This document shows positions 7,824 through 16,927 of a DNA stretch of 35,235 nucleotides, in pieces. Each line of letters begins with the position of its first letter. Position 1 is the stretch's first letter. This DNA comes from Chloroflexota bacterium (GTDB taxonomy: Bacteria > Chloroflexota > Anaerolineae > Promineifilales > Promineifilaceae), in assembly GCA_013112725.1 (NCBI GenBank), contig JABFFZ010000060.1, forward strand, positions 1-35,235, given 5' to 3'. The position numbers and the translations under genes were made by a program. The notes under the pieces were generated by a model. It did no database searches. It saw only the letters and a list, made by a program, of their open reading frames with translations, and was not told the DNA's origin.

Positions 7824-7847
7824 ATAGCAATCGGTCATCAGTTATCA

Positions 7848-7873
7848 GTAATCGGTGAAAAATAACCGATTAC
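7848..7873. terminator. Hairpin between convergent CBS and kinase genes
   Basis: GTAATCGGT (7848-7856) pairs perfectly with ACCGATTAC (7865-7873) around an A-rich loop. Flanking heptad units of ATCAGTT/ATCGGTC and ACCGATG type extend it to about 7828-7898. It separates the convergent CBS and histidine kinase genes. Confidence 0.55.
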
Positions 7874-7890
7874 CGTCCACCGATGACGCA

Positions 7891-9027
7891 TTACCGGTCC
7901 GGTAGTGTCAGGTGAATGGCCGTACCCTGGCCGACCGCGGACTGAATAGAAAATTTCCCCCCCAAATCTTCGGCTCTGGCACGCATATTGGAAAGGCCAT
8001 GCCCCACCGAATAGTTGCGGGCGGCGCGGTTAAAGCCCCGGCCATCATCCTGCACCGTCATATCAATTACCCCGTTCTGGCGGGTTAGCCGAATGGTGAC
8101 ATGGCTGGCATTGGCATGGCGGGCCACATTAGCCAGGGCTTCTTGCGTGGTGAGAAAGAGGGCGCGCGCAACGGCCGTTGGTACTGTCACCATATCCTCC
8201 GCCTCCGCCTGCAAATCCACCGGAATCATAGCATTGGCCTGAAACTCCCGCACCAACCGCTCCAGCCCTTCCTGTAAATCACCCCGAAATCGATGCGGTC
8301 GCAAATCCAAAATATAGTTGCGAATATCCCGAATCGTATCATTCAACCCCTCAATCACCCGGCGCAGCAGCATATCGGCTTCATCCGGTGCGCCCGGCAG
8401 CGCCAGCCGCGCCGATTCCAACGTCAGGCCCACCGCATAAATAGATTGAATGATGCCATCGTGCAAATCCATGCCAATGCGGGTACGTTCCTCGATGATC
8501 GCCAGCCGGCTCACCTGTTCGTAGAGGCGGGCATTTTGAATGGCAATGGCGGCATGGGCGGCTAAAAATTCCACCACTTCCTGGTCTTCAGCCGTAAATT
8601 CGGCCGCTCCAATTTTTTCGGTGAGATATAAGTTGCCCAGCATTTCCTCACCGGCCATGACCGGTACGCCGAGAAACGCATCCATAGGCGGATGGCCGGG
8701 TGGAAAACCAACCGAGCGCGGATCGTCTTCAATGCGGGGAATACGAATGGCCTGACCACCGCGAATAATTTCGCCCAACAACCCCAACCCTTTGGGGAAA
8801 TGGGGGATTTGGGCCACCACTTCCGGCGCCATGCCACTGTGAATAAACGCATCCAGATAACCATCACTATGGGGAACACCCAGGGCGGCATATTGCGCGC
8901 CAACCAGGTCGCGGGCGGCATCCACAATGCGCTGCAACACCTTATGCAGATCATCTAATTCGGCAATGGAAAGAGTCGCCTGATGCAGGGCGTGGAGGAC
9001 ATCGTGGGGGGTACGGCCGTTACTCAT
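7891..9027 (-). CDS. GAF-domain sensor histidine kinase, DosS-like
   Basis: A 378-aa soluble kinase. Residues about 22-170 form a GAF domain of the DevS/DosS type, with GFPPGHPPM and FLGVPV followed by NLYLTEK. His112 and Tyr134 are 22 residues apart, the same spacing as the haem-ligand His149 and distal Tyr171 of mycobacterial DosS as I recall that sequence. The HisKA_3 phosphoacceptor is His189 in MDLHDGIIQ. The ATPase domain has TTQEALANVARHA, DDGRGF and GHGLSNM. It follows the response regulator on the minus strand and is divergent from nrfHA. A haem or redox/NO sensing role is inference, because the HPPM loop alone is not proof of haem. Confidence 0.92.
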   Translation of the reverse strand: MSNGRTPHDVLHALHQATLSIAELDDLHKVLQRIVDAARDLVGAQYAALGVPHSDGYLDAFIHSGMAPEVVAQIPHFPKGLGLLGEIIRGGQAIRIPRIEDDPRSVGFPPGHPPMDAFLGVPVMAGEEMLGNLYLTEKIGAAEFTAEDQEVVEFLAAHAAIAIQNARLYEQVSRLAIIEERTRIGMDLHDGIIQSIYAVGLTLESARLALPGAPDEADMLLRRVIEGLNDTIRDIRNYILDLRPHRFRGDLQEGLERLVREFQANAMIPVDLQAEAEDMVTVPTAVARALFLTTQEALANVARHANASHVTIRLTRQNGVIDMTVQDDGRGFNRAARNYSVGHGLSNMRARAEDLGGKFSIQSAVGQGTAIHLTLPDR

Positions 9028-9031
9028 CCTG

Positions 9032-9087
9032 GTAATCAGGTAATTAGGTAATTGGGTAATTGAGCAATTACCTAATTACCTAATTAC
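9032..9087. repeat. Long octad palindrome between regulator and kinase (family A, copy 3)
   Basis: Arms at 9038-9054 and 9065-9081 match perfectly over 17 bp. With one mismatch they extend to 9032-9054/9065-9087. The units are GGTAATTA or GGTAATTG. It separates the response regulator stop from the kinase start, so it lies inside an apparent operon. Confidence 0.75.
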
Positions 9088-9091
9088 ATCT

Positions 9092-9751
9092 TTAGCTTTG
9101 TAGATAATCCTTCAAACGGTGTTGGATAGCATAAGCGGCTGCCTCAGCCCGGTTAGAAACTTGCAGCTTGGAAAGAATCCCGCTGACGTAATTACGCACC
9201 GTACCTTCGCTTAGATAAAGGGACTGGGCAATCTCCCGGTTGGTTTTGCCCTCGGCAATTAGCGCCAGCACATGCATCTCCTGGGCAGTCAGTTCATTAA
9301 AGGCAGTAGCTTCTTCTTGTTTGATAGAGCGGCGCATCTCGTCAAAAATGCGCTGTGTCAAGGAGGGGTCCAGCGTGGCTTCGCCCCGCGCTGCGGCTTC
9401 AATGGCGCGGATGACATCATTGCCCCCCACCTGCTTGAGTACATAACCCACCGCCCCAGCGCGGATGGCAGAAAAGAGCATTTCATCTTCGGCGTAGGAG
9501 GTCAGCATGATGATTTTGGTGGACGGCCGTTGCGCCACAATCTGCTCACAGGCCTCAATGCCACTGCCACCGGCCAACCGGATATCCATCACCACAATGT
9601 CCGGATCGTAGGCCAGTGCCTTTTGCACCGCTTCTGTTTGGCTGGCGGCCTCGGCCACCACTTCAAAGCCGGCGTGACGTTCGATCAGGCTTTTTAAGCC
9701 CAACCGCACAACTTCATGATCATCTACCAGGAGGATTCGCAAATTTGCCAT
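9092..9751 (-). CDS. NarL/LuxR-type response regulator
   Basis: A 219-aa response regulator. The receiver domain covers residues 1-120, with VDDHE, the phospho-acceptor Asp56 in VMDIR, a Thr in MLTSY and Lys in YVLKQ. The LuxR-type helix-turn-helix (about residues 150-215) carries LTAQEMHVLALIAEGKTN and GTVRNYVSGILSKL. It is the partner of the GAF kinase encoded next. The start is the ATG at 9751; a GTG two codons upstream is possible. A TATACT box ends 7 nt before the ATG, so the message may be leaderless. The divergent nrfH promoter suggests that nrfHA is its target. Confidence 0.93.
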   Translation of the reverse strand: MANLRILLVDDHEVVRLGLKSLIERHAGFEVVAEAASQTEAVQKALAYDPDIVVMDIRLAGGSGIEACEQIVAQRPSTKIIMLTSYAEDEMLFSAIRAGAVGYVLKQVGGNDVIRAIEAAARGEATLDPSLTQRIFDEMRRSIKQEEATAFNELTAQEMHVLALIAEGKTNREIAQSLYLSEGTVRNYVSGILSKLQVSNRAEAAAYAIQHRLKDYLQS

Positions 9752-9773
9752 GCACACAAGTATAGCTACAACT

Positions 9774-9790
9774 TATTGGTTGAACCAATA
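9774..9790. promoter_or_regulatory. 17-bp palindrome in the regulator/nrfH divergent gap
   Basis: TATTGGTT and AACCAATA are perfect complements around a single G. It lies upstream of the response regulator start, at the expected -35 position of its TATACT box (9759-9764). It is a candidate operator. Confidence 0.5.
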
Positions 9791-9815
9791 GTGTGCTGTA
9801 GGCGCTAGTGAGGAA

Positions 9816-9836
9816 TGTCATAGATGGAATATGACA
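9816..9836. promoter_or_regulatory. Inverted repeat TGTCATA-N7-TATGACA upstream of nrfH
   Basis: Perfect 7-bp arms separated by 7 bp, ending 7 bp before the inferred nrfH -35. This is the usual place for an activator site, possibly for the adjacent response regulator. It does not match the FNR consensus or the NarL 7-2-7 heptamers that I know. Confidence 0.5.
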
Positions 9837-9843
9837 CGGCCGT

Positions 9844-9872
9844 TTGGCGTCACAACTTTTTGCCGGTATAGT
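9844..9872 (+). promoter_or_regulatory. Candidate nrfH promoter
   Basis: TTGGCG (9844-9849), 17-bp spacer, TATAGT (9867-9872). The start site would fall near 9880, just before the AGGAGG of nrfH. The spacing and -10 are good. Confidence 0.5.
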
Positions 9873-9892
9873 AGAATAATAGGAGGTTTGCC

Positions 9893-10345
9893 TTGAACCA
9901 GAAAAGTAACTTTTACGCAGTAAGCGCCGTGGTAATGCTGGGTATCCTGGTGGGGTTGAGCCTGTTTACCTTCAGCTATGCGCAGGGCGCTTCCTATCTG
10001 TCTGATGACCCCAATGCCTGTGTCAACTGCCATGTCATGCGCGAACAATTCGATGGCTGGAATCGCGGCAGCCACCAGGCTGTCGCCGTCTGTAATGACT
10101 GCCATACCCCACATACTTTCCCCCAAAAGTGGATTGTGAAAGGCATCAATGGTTTTAACCATAGTTGGGCTTTTACAACCGGGAACTTCCCCAACACCAT
10201 TCAGATTAAGTCGTTTAATGCTCAGGTAGCGGAAGACAATTGTATTGATTGCCATGAAACGATGGCCATCAATGTGCATGGTTCTGGCGACAAGGAGACG
10301 CTATCTTGTGTGGCCTGTCATGGGAATGTGGGGCACGGCCGTTAA
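9893..10345 (+). CDS. nrfH: Cytochrome c nitrite reductase small subunit NrfH
   Basis: A 150-aa membrane-anchored tetrahaem cytochrome of the NapC/NirT family that takes electrons from menaquinol and passes them to NrfA. One N-terminal transmembrane helix (residues 8-28) is followed by four CXXCH haem sites at Cys43, Cys67, Cys117 and Cys139. The start is a TTG, supported by AGGAGG 6 nt upstream and by the membrane anchor beginning directly after it. The stop follows an ACGGCCGT octamer. nrfA begins 60 bp downstream on the same strand and shares its transcript. Haem attachment implies export and a system-I or -II maturation pathway elsewhere. Confidence 0.93.
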   Translation: MNQKSNFYAVSAVVMLGILVGLSLFTFSYAQGASYLSDDPNACVNCHVMREQFDGWNRGSHQAVAVCNDCHTPHTFPQKWIVKGINGFNHSWAFTTGNFPNTIQIKSFNAQVAEDNCIDCHETMAINVHGSGDKETLSCVACHGNVGHGR

Positions 10346-10355
10346 TCCCATCAGG

Positions 10356-10383
10356 AGTTCAACTTCTCAAAAGAGGTTGAACT
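10356..10383 (+). promoter_or_regulatory. nrfH-nrfA intergenic hairpin
   Basis: AGTTCAACTTCT (10356-10367) pairs with AGAGGTTGAACT (10372-10383), with one wobble and a CAAA loop. There is no T-run. It could protect or process the message and tune NrfH:NrfA ratios. The nrfA ribosome-binding site AAGAGG follows. Confidence 0.45.
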
Positions 10384-10405
10384 TCTAAAAAAGAGGTTAA
10401 GTAAG

Positions 10406-11704
10406 ATGACACAACGATTAACACGCGAAAAATGGCTCTATGTGGCTGTCTTCATCCTGGCGGCTGCATTAACTGTAGTCGTAGCCGCTCTTCTACTCAA
10501 TATCAACCAGCGCAAACAAGAAGCAGTTCAATTCCCATTGAAAGTAGTGGAAATTGCAGCCGGTGAATTAGACCCGGCCGTGTGGGGACTCAACTTCCCC
10601 AGCCAATATGATTCCTTCAAACGTACCCAGGAGAATTACGGCGAAACCCCCTACGGCGGTTCCGAACCCTACAGCAAACTGGAACGATATCCGGCGATGA
10701 TCCGCCTGTGGGCCGGTTATGCCTTTAGCAAAGACCATAACGAAGAGCGCGGCCATTACTACGCCCAAATTGACCAGGAAAACACCCAGCGGGTACAGAT
10801 TGTCAACCAACCCGGCGCCTGCATCAACTGCCACGCCGCCGAAGCGCCCGGCCTGATTGCCGAAATGGGCTGGGAAAATTTTAACCACACGCCCTATAAC
10901 GACCTCAAGGATCAGCTGCACTTTGGCTCTTCCTGCGCCGATTGCCATGACCCGGTAACGATGGATCTGGTCATCACCCGCCCCGCTTTCCGCAATGCCA
11001 TGGAACAGCGCGGCATTGACCTTAGCCAGGCTACCCGCCAGGAGATGCGCTCCTACGTCTGCGCCCAATGCCATGTAGAGTATTACTTCTTGGGTGACAA
11101 CAAGGTGCTGACCTTCCCCTGGAGCCAGGGCTTGACCATAGATAACATTGAAGCGCATTACGACAGTTATGGCTTCACCGATTGGACTCATGCCGAAACC
11201 GGCGCGCCCATGATCAAAATTCAGCATCCCGAATTTGAGATGTGGAGTACCGGTCTGCATGCCCGTTCTGGTGTTTCTTGCGCCGACTGCCACATGCCCT
11301 ACGTGCGCGCGGGCAGCGTGAAAGTGTCTGACCACTGGCTGCGCAGCCCGTTGGTGAACGTGAGCCAGGCGTGCCAGACCTGCCACAACCGGCCCGAAGA
11401 GGAACTGACCGAACGGATTCTAACCATTCAAAACACCACGGCCAGTCTGCTACGCCAGAGCGAAGAGGCGATTTTGGCGGCGATAGACGCCATTGTGGCT
11501 GCACGCGAAGCCGGGGTAACCGATGCGGAACTGGAAGAGGCATTGTTGTTGCACCGGGGCGCCAGTTTGCGGTGGGATTTTGTCTCTTCGGAAAACAGCA
11601 CCGGTTTCCATAGCCCACAGGAATCGGCGCGCATTCTGGCAGAATCTATCAACCTGGCGCGGCAAGCAGAACTGGCGGCGTATAAACTCCAGGCTGGAAA
11701 GTAA
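10406..11704 (+). CDS. nrfA: Ammonia-forming cytochrome c nitrite reductase NrfA
   Basis: A 432-aa pentahaem enzyme reducing nitrite to ammonium with six electrons, acting outside the membrane. The N-terminal helix (residues 10-31) is a signal or anchor. Haem sites are Cys139, Cys177, Cys219, Cys292 and Cys323. All five are CXXCH, so the active-site haem has His rather than the Lys of the classical CXXCK enzyme. The Ca-site stretch CAQCHVEYYF and the active-site His274 in IQHPEFE are conserved, as is the following STGLHARSGVSCADCHMPY. The length is slightly short for the family. It pairs with nrfH upstream and is followed by a perfect terminator at 11787-11813. Confidence 0.94.
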   Translation: MTQRLTREKWLYVAVFILAAALTVVVAALLLNINQRKQEAVQFPLKVVEIAAGELDPAVWGLNFPSQYDSFKRTQENYGETPYGGSEPYSKLERYPAMIRLWAGYAFSKDHNEERGHYYAQIDQENTQRVQIVNQPGACINCHAAEAPGLIAEMGWENFNHTPYNDLKDQLHFGSSCADCHDPVTMDLVITRPAFRNAMEQRGIDLSQATRQEMRSYVCAQCHVEYYFLGDNKVLTFPWSQGLTIDNIEAHYDSYGFTDWTHAETGAPMIKIQHPEFEMWSTGLHARSGVSCADCHMPYVRAGSVKVSDHWLRSPLVNVSQACQTCHNRPEEELTERILTIQNTTASLLRQSEEAILAAIDAIVAAREAGVTDAELEEALLLHRGASLRWDFVSSENSTGFHSPQESARILAESINLARQAELAAYKLQAGK

Positions 11705-11716
11705 TGGTATCATGCG

Positions 11717-11776
11717 CCAGGCAAGGGCATAACCGTTTCGGTTAACCTGATAGGAACTACCCCTGGCCCGGCACTA
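11717..11776. repeat. Imperfect hairpin after nrfA
   Basis: Begins 12 nt after the nrfA stop with CCAGGCAAGGG and ends with CCCCTGGCC. Inside, AACC and GGTT form a short stem. It is related to the hairpin at 829-884, which also contains GGTTAACC in the loop. Confidence 0.45.
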
Positions 11777-11786
11777 CTATAGATAG

Positions 11787-11813
11787 GAGGGACACGGCCG
11801 TGTCCCTCTTTTT
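11787..11813 (+). terminator. Intrinsic terminator of nrfHA built on ACGGCCGT
   Basis: A 22-bp perfect palindrome (11787-11808) centred on ACGGCCGT, followed by five Ts. It lies about 80 nt after nrfA. It is a Rho-independent terminator whose stem tip is the iterated octamer. Confidence 0.75.
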
Positions 11814-11814
11814 G

Positions 11815-11843
11815 TTGCCTGCCCCTACCCCATGCATTAGAAT
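11815..11843 (+). promoter_or_regulatory. Candidate promoter of the Ser/Thr kinase
   Basis: TTGCCT (11815-11820), 17-bp spacer, TAGAAT (11838-11843), directly after the nrfHA terminator and 19 nt before the kinase ATG. Confidence 0.55.
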
Positions 11844-11862
11844 CAGGTCAATTGAGGACACA

Positions 11863-12711
11863 ATGAGCACAGAACGAATTGGACGCTATGAAATTTTGAA
11901 ACGGCTGGGGCGCGGTGGCATGGCTACCGTCTATCTGGGCCATGACCCCTTTATTCGCCGCGAAGTTGCCATCAAAGTGATGTCGGCGCAGTTGATGGAA
12001 AATGACCCCACCTTTTTTGACCGCTTCCAGCAGGAGGCAGAAACCATTGCCGCCCTGGAACACCCGGCCATTGTGCCCATTTATGATTTTGGGCATCAGG
12101 GAGATCAATCCTATATCGTTATGCGTTATATGAGCGGCGGCACACTGGAAGATCGGCTGGGGCAGGGGCCAATGAAACTGCAAGAGATTGCGCCCATTAT
12201 TGACCGCGTAGCCGCCGCCCTGGACGAAGCGCATCGCAAAGGGATCATCCACCGCGACATCAAACCAGCAAACGTCTTGTTTGATACCAAAAACGACGCT
12301 TTTCTCTCTGATTTTGGTATTGCCAAAAGCACGGCTGCTGGCGCCGGCCTCACGGCCGATAATACGTTCATTGGCACGGTGGAGTATATGAGTCCAGAAC
12401 AGATTCAAGGCGAGAAAGATTTAGACGGCCGTACCGATGTCTACTCCCTGGGCATTGTGCTGTTCTTCATGCTCACCGGCAAACTACCCTTCAAAAAAAA
12501 CACCCTGGTCAGCACCATTCTGGCGCATCTGACGGAGCCGGTCCCCAGCGTCCAGGCGGCGCTGCCCCAGTCGCGTCTGCCCTGGGATGAAATCTTAAAC
12601 AAGGCGCTGGCCAAGGATCGGGCTGACCGGTATCACACCGCCGGCGACCTGGCCAAAGATGTCAACAGCCTGCTTTCCGGCAAATGGTACTTGAACAAAC
12701 TGCTCGATTAA
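11863..12711 (+). CDS. Soluble Ser/Thr protein kinase (PknB-type catalytic domain)
   Basis: A 282-aa Hanks-type kinase. The glycine loop GRGGMATVYLG is at about 16-26, the ATP lysine is Lys38 in VAIKV, the catalytic loop is HRDIKPAN with Asp132, DFG is at 150-152, and GTVEYMSPEQ is the APE-type segment. The protein ends just after the kinase C-lobe with no transmembrane helix and no PASTA or other sensor domain. It should therefore be cytosolic and depend on a partner for input. I chose the ATG at 11863, since the longer frame starts inside the terminator. The ribosome-binding site is weak (TTGAGG). No phosphatase or FHA gene lies nearby, so the target is unknown. Confidence 0.92.
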   Translation: MSTERIGRYEILKRLGRGGMATVYLGHDPFIRREVAIKVMSAQLMENDPTFFDRFQQEAETIAALEHPAIVPIYDFGHQGDQSYIVMRYMSGGTLEDRLGQGPMKLQEIAPIIDRVAAALDEAHRKGIIHRDIKPANVLFDTKNDAFLSDFGIAKSTAAGAGLTADNTFIGTVEYMSPEQIQGEKDLDGRTDVYSLGIVLFFMLTGKLPFKKNTLVSTILAHLTEPVPSVQAALPQSRLPWDEILNKALAKDRADRYHTAGDLAKDVNSLLSGKWYLNKLLD

Positions 12712-12737
12712 CAGGTTGATCACCTTTGCGCCGTCAT

Positions 12738-12757
12738 CCAGAAATAGGGCTTTCTGG
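12738..12757. repeat. Short hairpin after the kinase gene
   Basis: CCAGAAA (12738-12744) pairs with TTTCTGG (12751-12757). It lies 27 nt after the kinase stop and there is no T-run. Apart from this hairpin, one octamer at about 12784 and the stem at 12881, I see nothing in 12712-12880. Confidence 0.35.
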
Positions 12758-12880
12758 TGTTCATTGTGGCAGTGTGTCCAATCACGGCCGTAAAAATTCC
12801 CCACTTTCACCCATAATCAAACCTCGCCGCTTTTGCTATGATTTTGCCGTTGTCAACATGCAGATTTTCGTTATAAATAC

Positions 12881-12913
12881 AGACCCTAAGGGTTTCAAAA
12901 ACCCTTAGGGTCT
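12881..12913. terminator. CCCTAAGGG hairpin, copy 1
   Basis: Arms 12881-12895 and 12899-12913 are perfect 15-bp complements with a 3-nt loop. A near-identical copy is at 16879-16912. It probably insulates the kinase from the sulfur operon. A U-run is lacking, so its activity as an intrinsic terminator is uncertain. Confidence 0.55.
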
Positions 12914-13041
12914 CAAAAAGAAATGTTTGTGAACGTCAAAACCACCCAAATGATGTGCTTGTGTTGTATGTGTCCCCTCATGGGAGACGGTACCGCGCGT
13001 CACGGTGGCTAGACAACACAAACAGCCCGGAAGGACAACCA

Positions 13042-13074
13042 GCGACCGCTCCCCACGCAAAATGGAGCAGTCGC
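13042..13074 (+). promoter_or_regulatory. Leader hairpin preceding the terminator
   Basis: GCGAC-C-GCTCC pairs with GGAGC-A-GTCGC around an 11-nt loop containing ACGCAAAA. It lies 3 nt before the terminator stem. It could be the aptamer arm next to the expression platform. Confidence 0.55.
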
Positions 13075-13077
13075 CGC

Positions 13078-13112
13078 AAACGCCCAGAAGACTGCTCTTC
13101 TGGGCGTTTTTT
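13078..13112 (+). terminator. Intrinsic terminator upstream of sulfite reductase
   Basis: CGCCCAGAAG (13081-13090) pairs with CTTCTGGGCG (13097-13106), followed by six Ts. AAA before the stem can pair with the T-run. It lies 67 nt before the start codon and nothing downstream of it could be read without passing it. It either ends an RNA made in the gap or attenuates the operon. Confidence 0.8.
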
Positions 13113-13128
13113 ATTGGCAAAAGCAGCC

Positions 13129-13162
13129 AGACCTGACAGGTTTGGGAAAACCTGTCTGGTCT
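13129..13162. repeat. CTGACAGG hairpin before sulfite reductase
   Basis: The 15-nt arms 13129-13143 and 13148-13162 are complementary except for two central positions, with a short GGGA loop. It resembles the CCCTAAGGG hairpins in design but differs in sequence. It ends 4 nt before the ribosome-binding site. Confidence 0.5.
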
Positions 13163-13178
13163 CTGTAGGAGTAAACAT

Positions 13179-15446
<2,268 letters not shown>

Positions 15447-15491
15447 AAGAGATCGGGTTTTTTGGAAAAATCCGATGTCTGGAGGCAACTC

Positions 15492-16013
15492 ATGAGCGTA
15501 AACCGAATCACGATCAAGTTTTTCATCAAGGATGGGGCGGGGTATGAAATCATCAATGTGACCCCGATTTTTCATCGCTGGATTCAGACGGAGGCGGTGC
15601 CGGGGCTGTTGATTGATGTGGCTGATTATAAACATGTGGCCAAGGGGCCGGGCATTATTTTGATCGGGCATGAGGTGGATTATGCGCTGGATTTGGGTCA
15701 CGGCCGTGCCGGATTCCTCACCCGCCGCAAACGCATCAACGGCGGCACGCTGGCCGAGAATTTGCATGACGCACTGGCAACGGCCGTGGCCGCCGCCCAT
15801 CAATTTACTGAGGATACCGGCCTGGCGCTGCGCCCGGACGAAATCGAAATCACCTTCCCCGACCGGCTGCACGCCCCGAATAATGCGGAAACATTCGCCC
15901 AATTTAGCCAGGAAGCACAGGCTGTTTTGCAGAAACAATACGGCGCAGTGGAATTGCGAAATGGCGCGGTGGATGGGCGACGGCCGTTGACGATAGCGGG
16001 GGTAATTGGGTAA
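15492..16013 (+). CDS. Conserved hypothetical protein in the sulfite reductase operon
   Basis: A 173-aa protein I do not recognise. It begins MSVNRITIKFFIKDG and contains an acidic and histidine-bearing middle (TPIFHRWIQ, IDVADYKHV, LIGHEVDYALDLG) and a C-terminal helix rich in Ala and Gln. No membrane segment, signal peptide or cysteine is visible, so it is probably a soluble cofactor-free protein. GGAGG lies 6 nt before the ATG and its gene sits 45 bp after sulfite reductase, before SUMT. That suggests a job in sulfite reduction or sirohaem loading. The final residues VIG and the TAA stop are encoded by the octad palindrome, so the native C-terminus may have been replaced. Confidence 0.75.
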   Translation: MSVNRITIKFFIKDGAGYEIINVTPIFHRWIQTEAVPGLLIDVADYKHVAKGPGIILIGHEVDYALDLGHGRAGFLTRRKRINGGTLAENLHDALATAVAAAHQFTEDTGLALRPDEIEITFPDRLHAPNNAETFAQFSQEAQAVLQKQYGAVELRNGAVDGRRPLTIAGVIG

Positions 16014-16041
16014 TTGGGTAATTGAGTAATTACCCAATTAC
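16010..16041. repeat. Octad palindrome (family A, copy 4)
   Basis: GTAATTGGGTAATT (16010-16023) pairs perfectly with AATTACCCAATTAC (16028-16041) around GAGT. The TAA stop of the hypothetical gene is at 16011-16013, inside the left arm. An extra unit precedes it from 16001. Confidence 0.75.
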
Positions 16042-16067
16042 GCAGTTACTCCACCACGGAGTAATGA

Positions 16068-16874
16068 ATGACAACAGGCAAAGTATTCATTGTGGGGGCG
16101 GGGCCGGGCGACCCGGATTTGATCACCGTGCGCGGGCTGCGGGTTTTGCAGCAGGCAGACGTCGTGTTGTATGACCGGCTGGCGAACCCGGCGCTGCTGT
16201 GCCAGATTCCGCCCCACGCCAAGACCATTTACGTGGGCAAGGGGCCAGGCCACCAGGCGTTCAGCCAGGCGCAGATTGAGTATATGCTCATCTGCGAGGC
16301 GCGATTGGGGCAAACGGTGGTGCGCCTGAAGGGGGGGGACCCGTTTGTGTTTGGGCGCGGCGGCGAAGAGTGCCAATCTTTGGCCGAAAACGGCATCCCC
16401 TTTGAAGTGGTACCGGGGATCAGCAGCGCCCTGGCTGTGCCTGCCTATGCCGGGATTCCGGTAACGCACCGGCAGACGGCCACTTCGTTTACGGTGGTGA
16501 CGGGGCATACCGCCGGGCAAGATGAATATACCATTGATTGGGCACGGATTCCCGAAAAGGGGACTTTGGTCATTTTGATGGGCGTGGGGCAGTTGGGGAA
16601 AATTGCGGCAGATTTGGTGGCGCACGGCCGTGACCCCCACACCCCCGTAGCCATTATTGAACAAGGCACCACGGCCGACCAGCATACCATCACTGGCACA
16701 TTGGCGGACATTGCGGCCATGGCTCAGGCGCAGGGAGTACGCGCCCCAGCGGTGATTGTGGTGGGCGAAGTGGCGGCGCTGCACCATCAAATGCACTGGT
16801 TTCACCCGGCGGCTACTTATCAGACCCAACCGGCTGAACTCTTTGCCGAACAGCCAACGTTTGTGGGGAATTAG
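16068..16874 (+). CDS. cobA: Uroporphyrinogen-III C-methyltransferase (SUMT)
   Basis: A 268-aa SAM-dependent methylase converting uroporphyrinogen III to precorrin-2, the first step toward sirohaem. The tetrapyrrole methylase signature is clear: VGAGPGDPDLITVRG at residues 9-23, DRLANP, then LKGGDPFVFGRGGEE near 86-100 and VVPGISSALAVPAYAGIPVTHR near 117-138. It is the CobA-only form, without the CysG dehydrogenase/chelatase half, which is encoded separately at 17734. It supplies the sirohaem of the reductase encoded two genes upstream. The ribosome-binding site is a weak GGAGTAATGA-type sequence. Confidence 0.95.
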   Translation: MTTGKVFIVGAGPGDPDLITVRGLRVLQQADVVLYDRLANPALLCQIPPHAKTIYVGKGPGHQAFSQAQIEYMLICEARLGQTVVRLKGGDPFVFGRGGEECQSLAENGIPFEVVPGISSALAVPAYAGIPVTHRQTATSFTVVTGHTAGQDEYTIDWARIPEKGTLVILMGVGQLGKIAADLVAHGRDPHTPVAIIEQGTTADQHTITGTLADIAAMAQAQGVRAPAVIVVGEVAALHHQMHWFHPAATYQTQPAELFAEQPTFVGN

Positions 16875-16878
16875 ATTT

Positions 16879-16912
16879 AGACCCTAAGGGTTTCAGAAAA
16901 CCCTTAGGGTCT
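16879..16912. terminator. CCCTAAGGG hairpin, copy 2
   Basis: Arms 16879-16893 and 16898-16912 match perfectly over 15 bp. The copy at 12881-12913 differs only in the loop. It separates cobA from the APS reductase gene, so transcription probably reads through or restarts here. Confidence 0.55.
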
Positions 16913-16927
16913 TTACTTCGATTGACC

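Larger units (their letters stand above)
12914..13178 (+). promoter_or_regulatory. Structured leader of the sulfite reductase operon
   Basis: The 265-nt gap holds successive structures. An 11-position stem (12957-12967 with 13013-13023, one mismatch) encloses two short inner stems around ACGGTACCGCG. Then come a long hairpin (13042-13052/13064-13074), an intrinsic terminator (13078-13112) and a further hairpin (13129-13162) just before the ribosome-binding site TAGGAG. A terminator this close to a biosynthetic operon is typical of attenuation or a riboswitch. I cannot match the core to SAM, cobalamin, T-box, TPP or c-di-GMP consensus. No convincing promoter was found, so this is a candidate only. 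Confidence 0.5.

Noticed and set aside
12981..13020. A T-box leader before sulfite reductase, because of GGTACCGCG
   Set aside because: The core resembles the T-box GGTACCGCG end, but the preceding AGGGTG and the closing complementary half are missing. The space for a specifier stem is too short and the tRNA-pairing TGG reads CGG.
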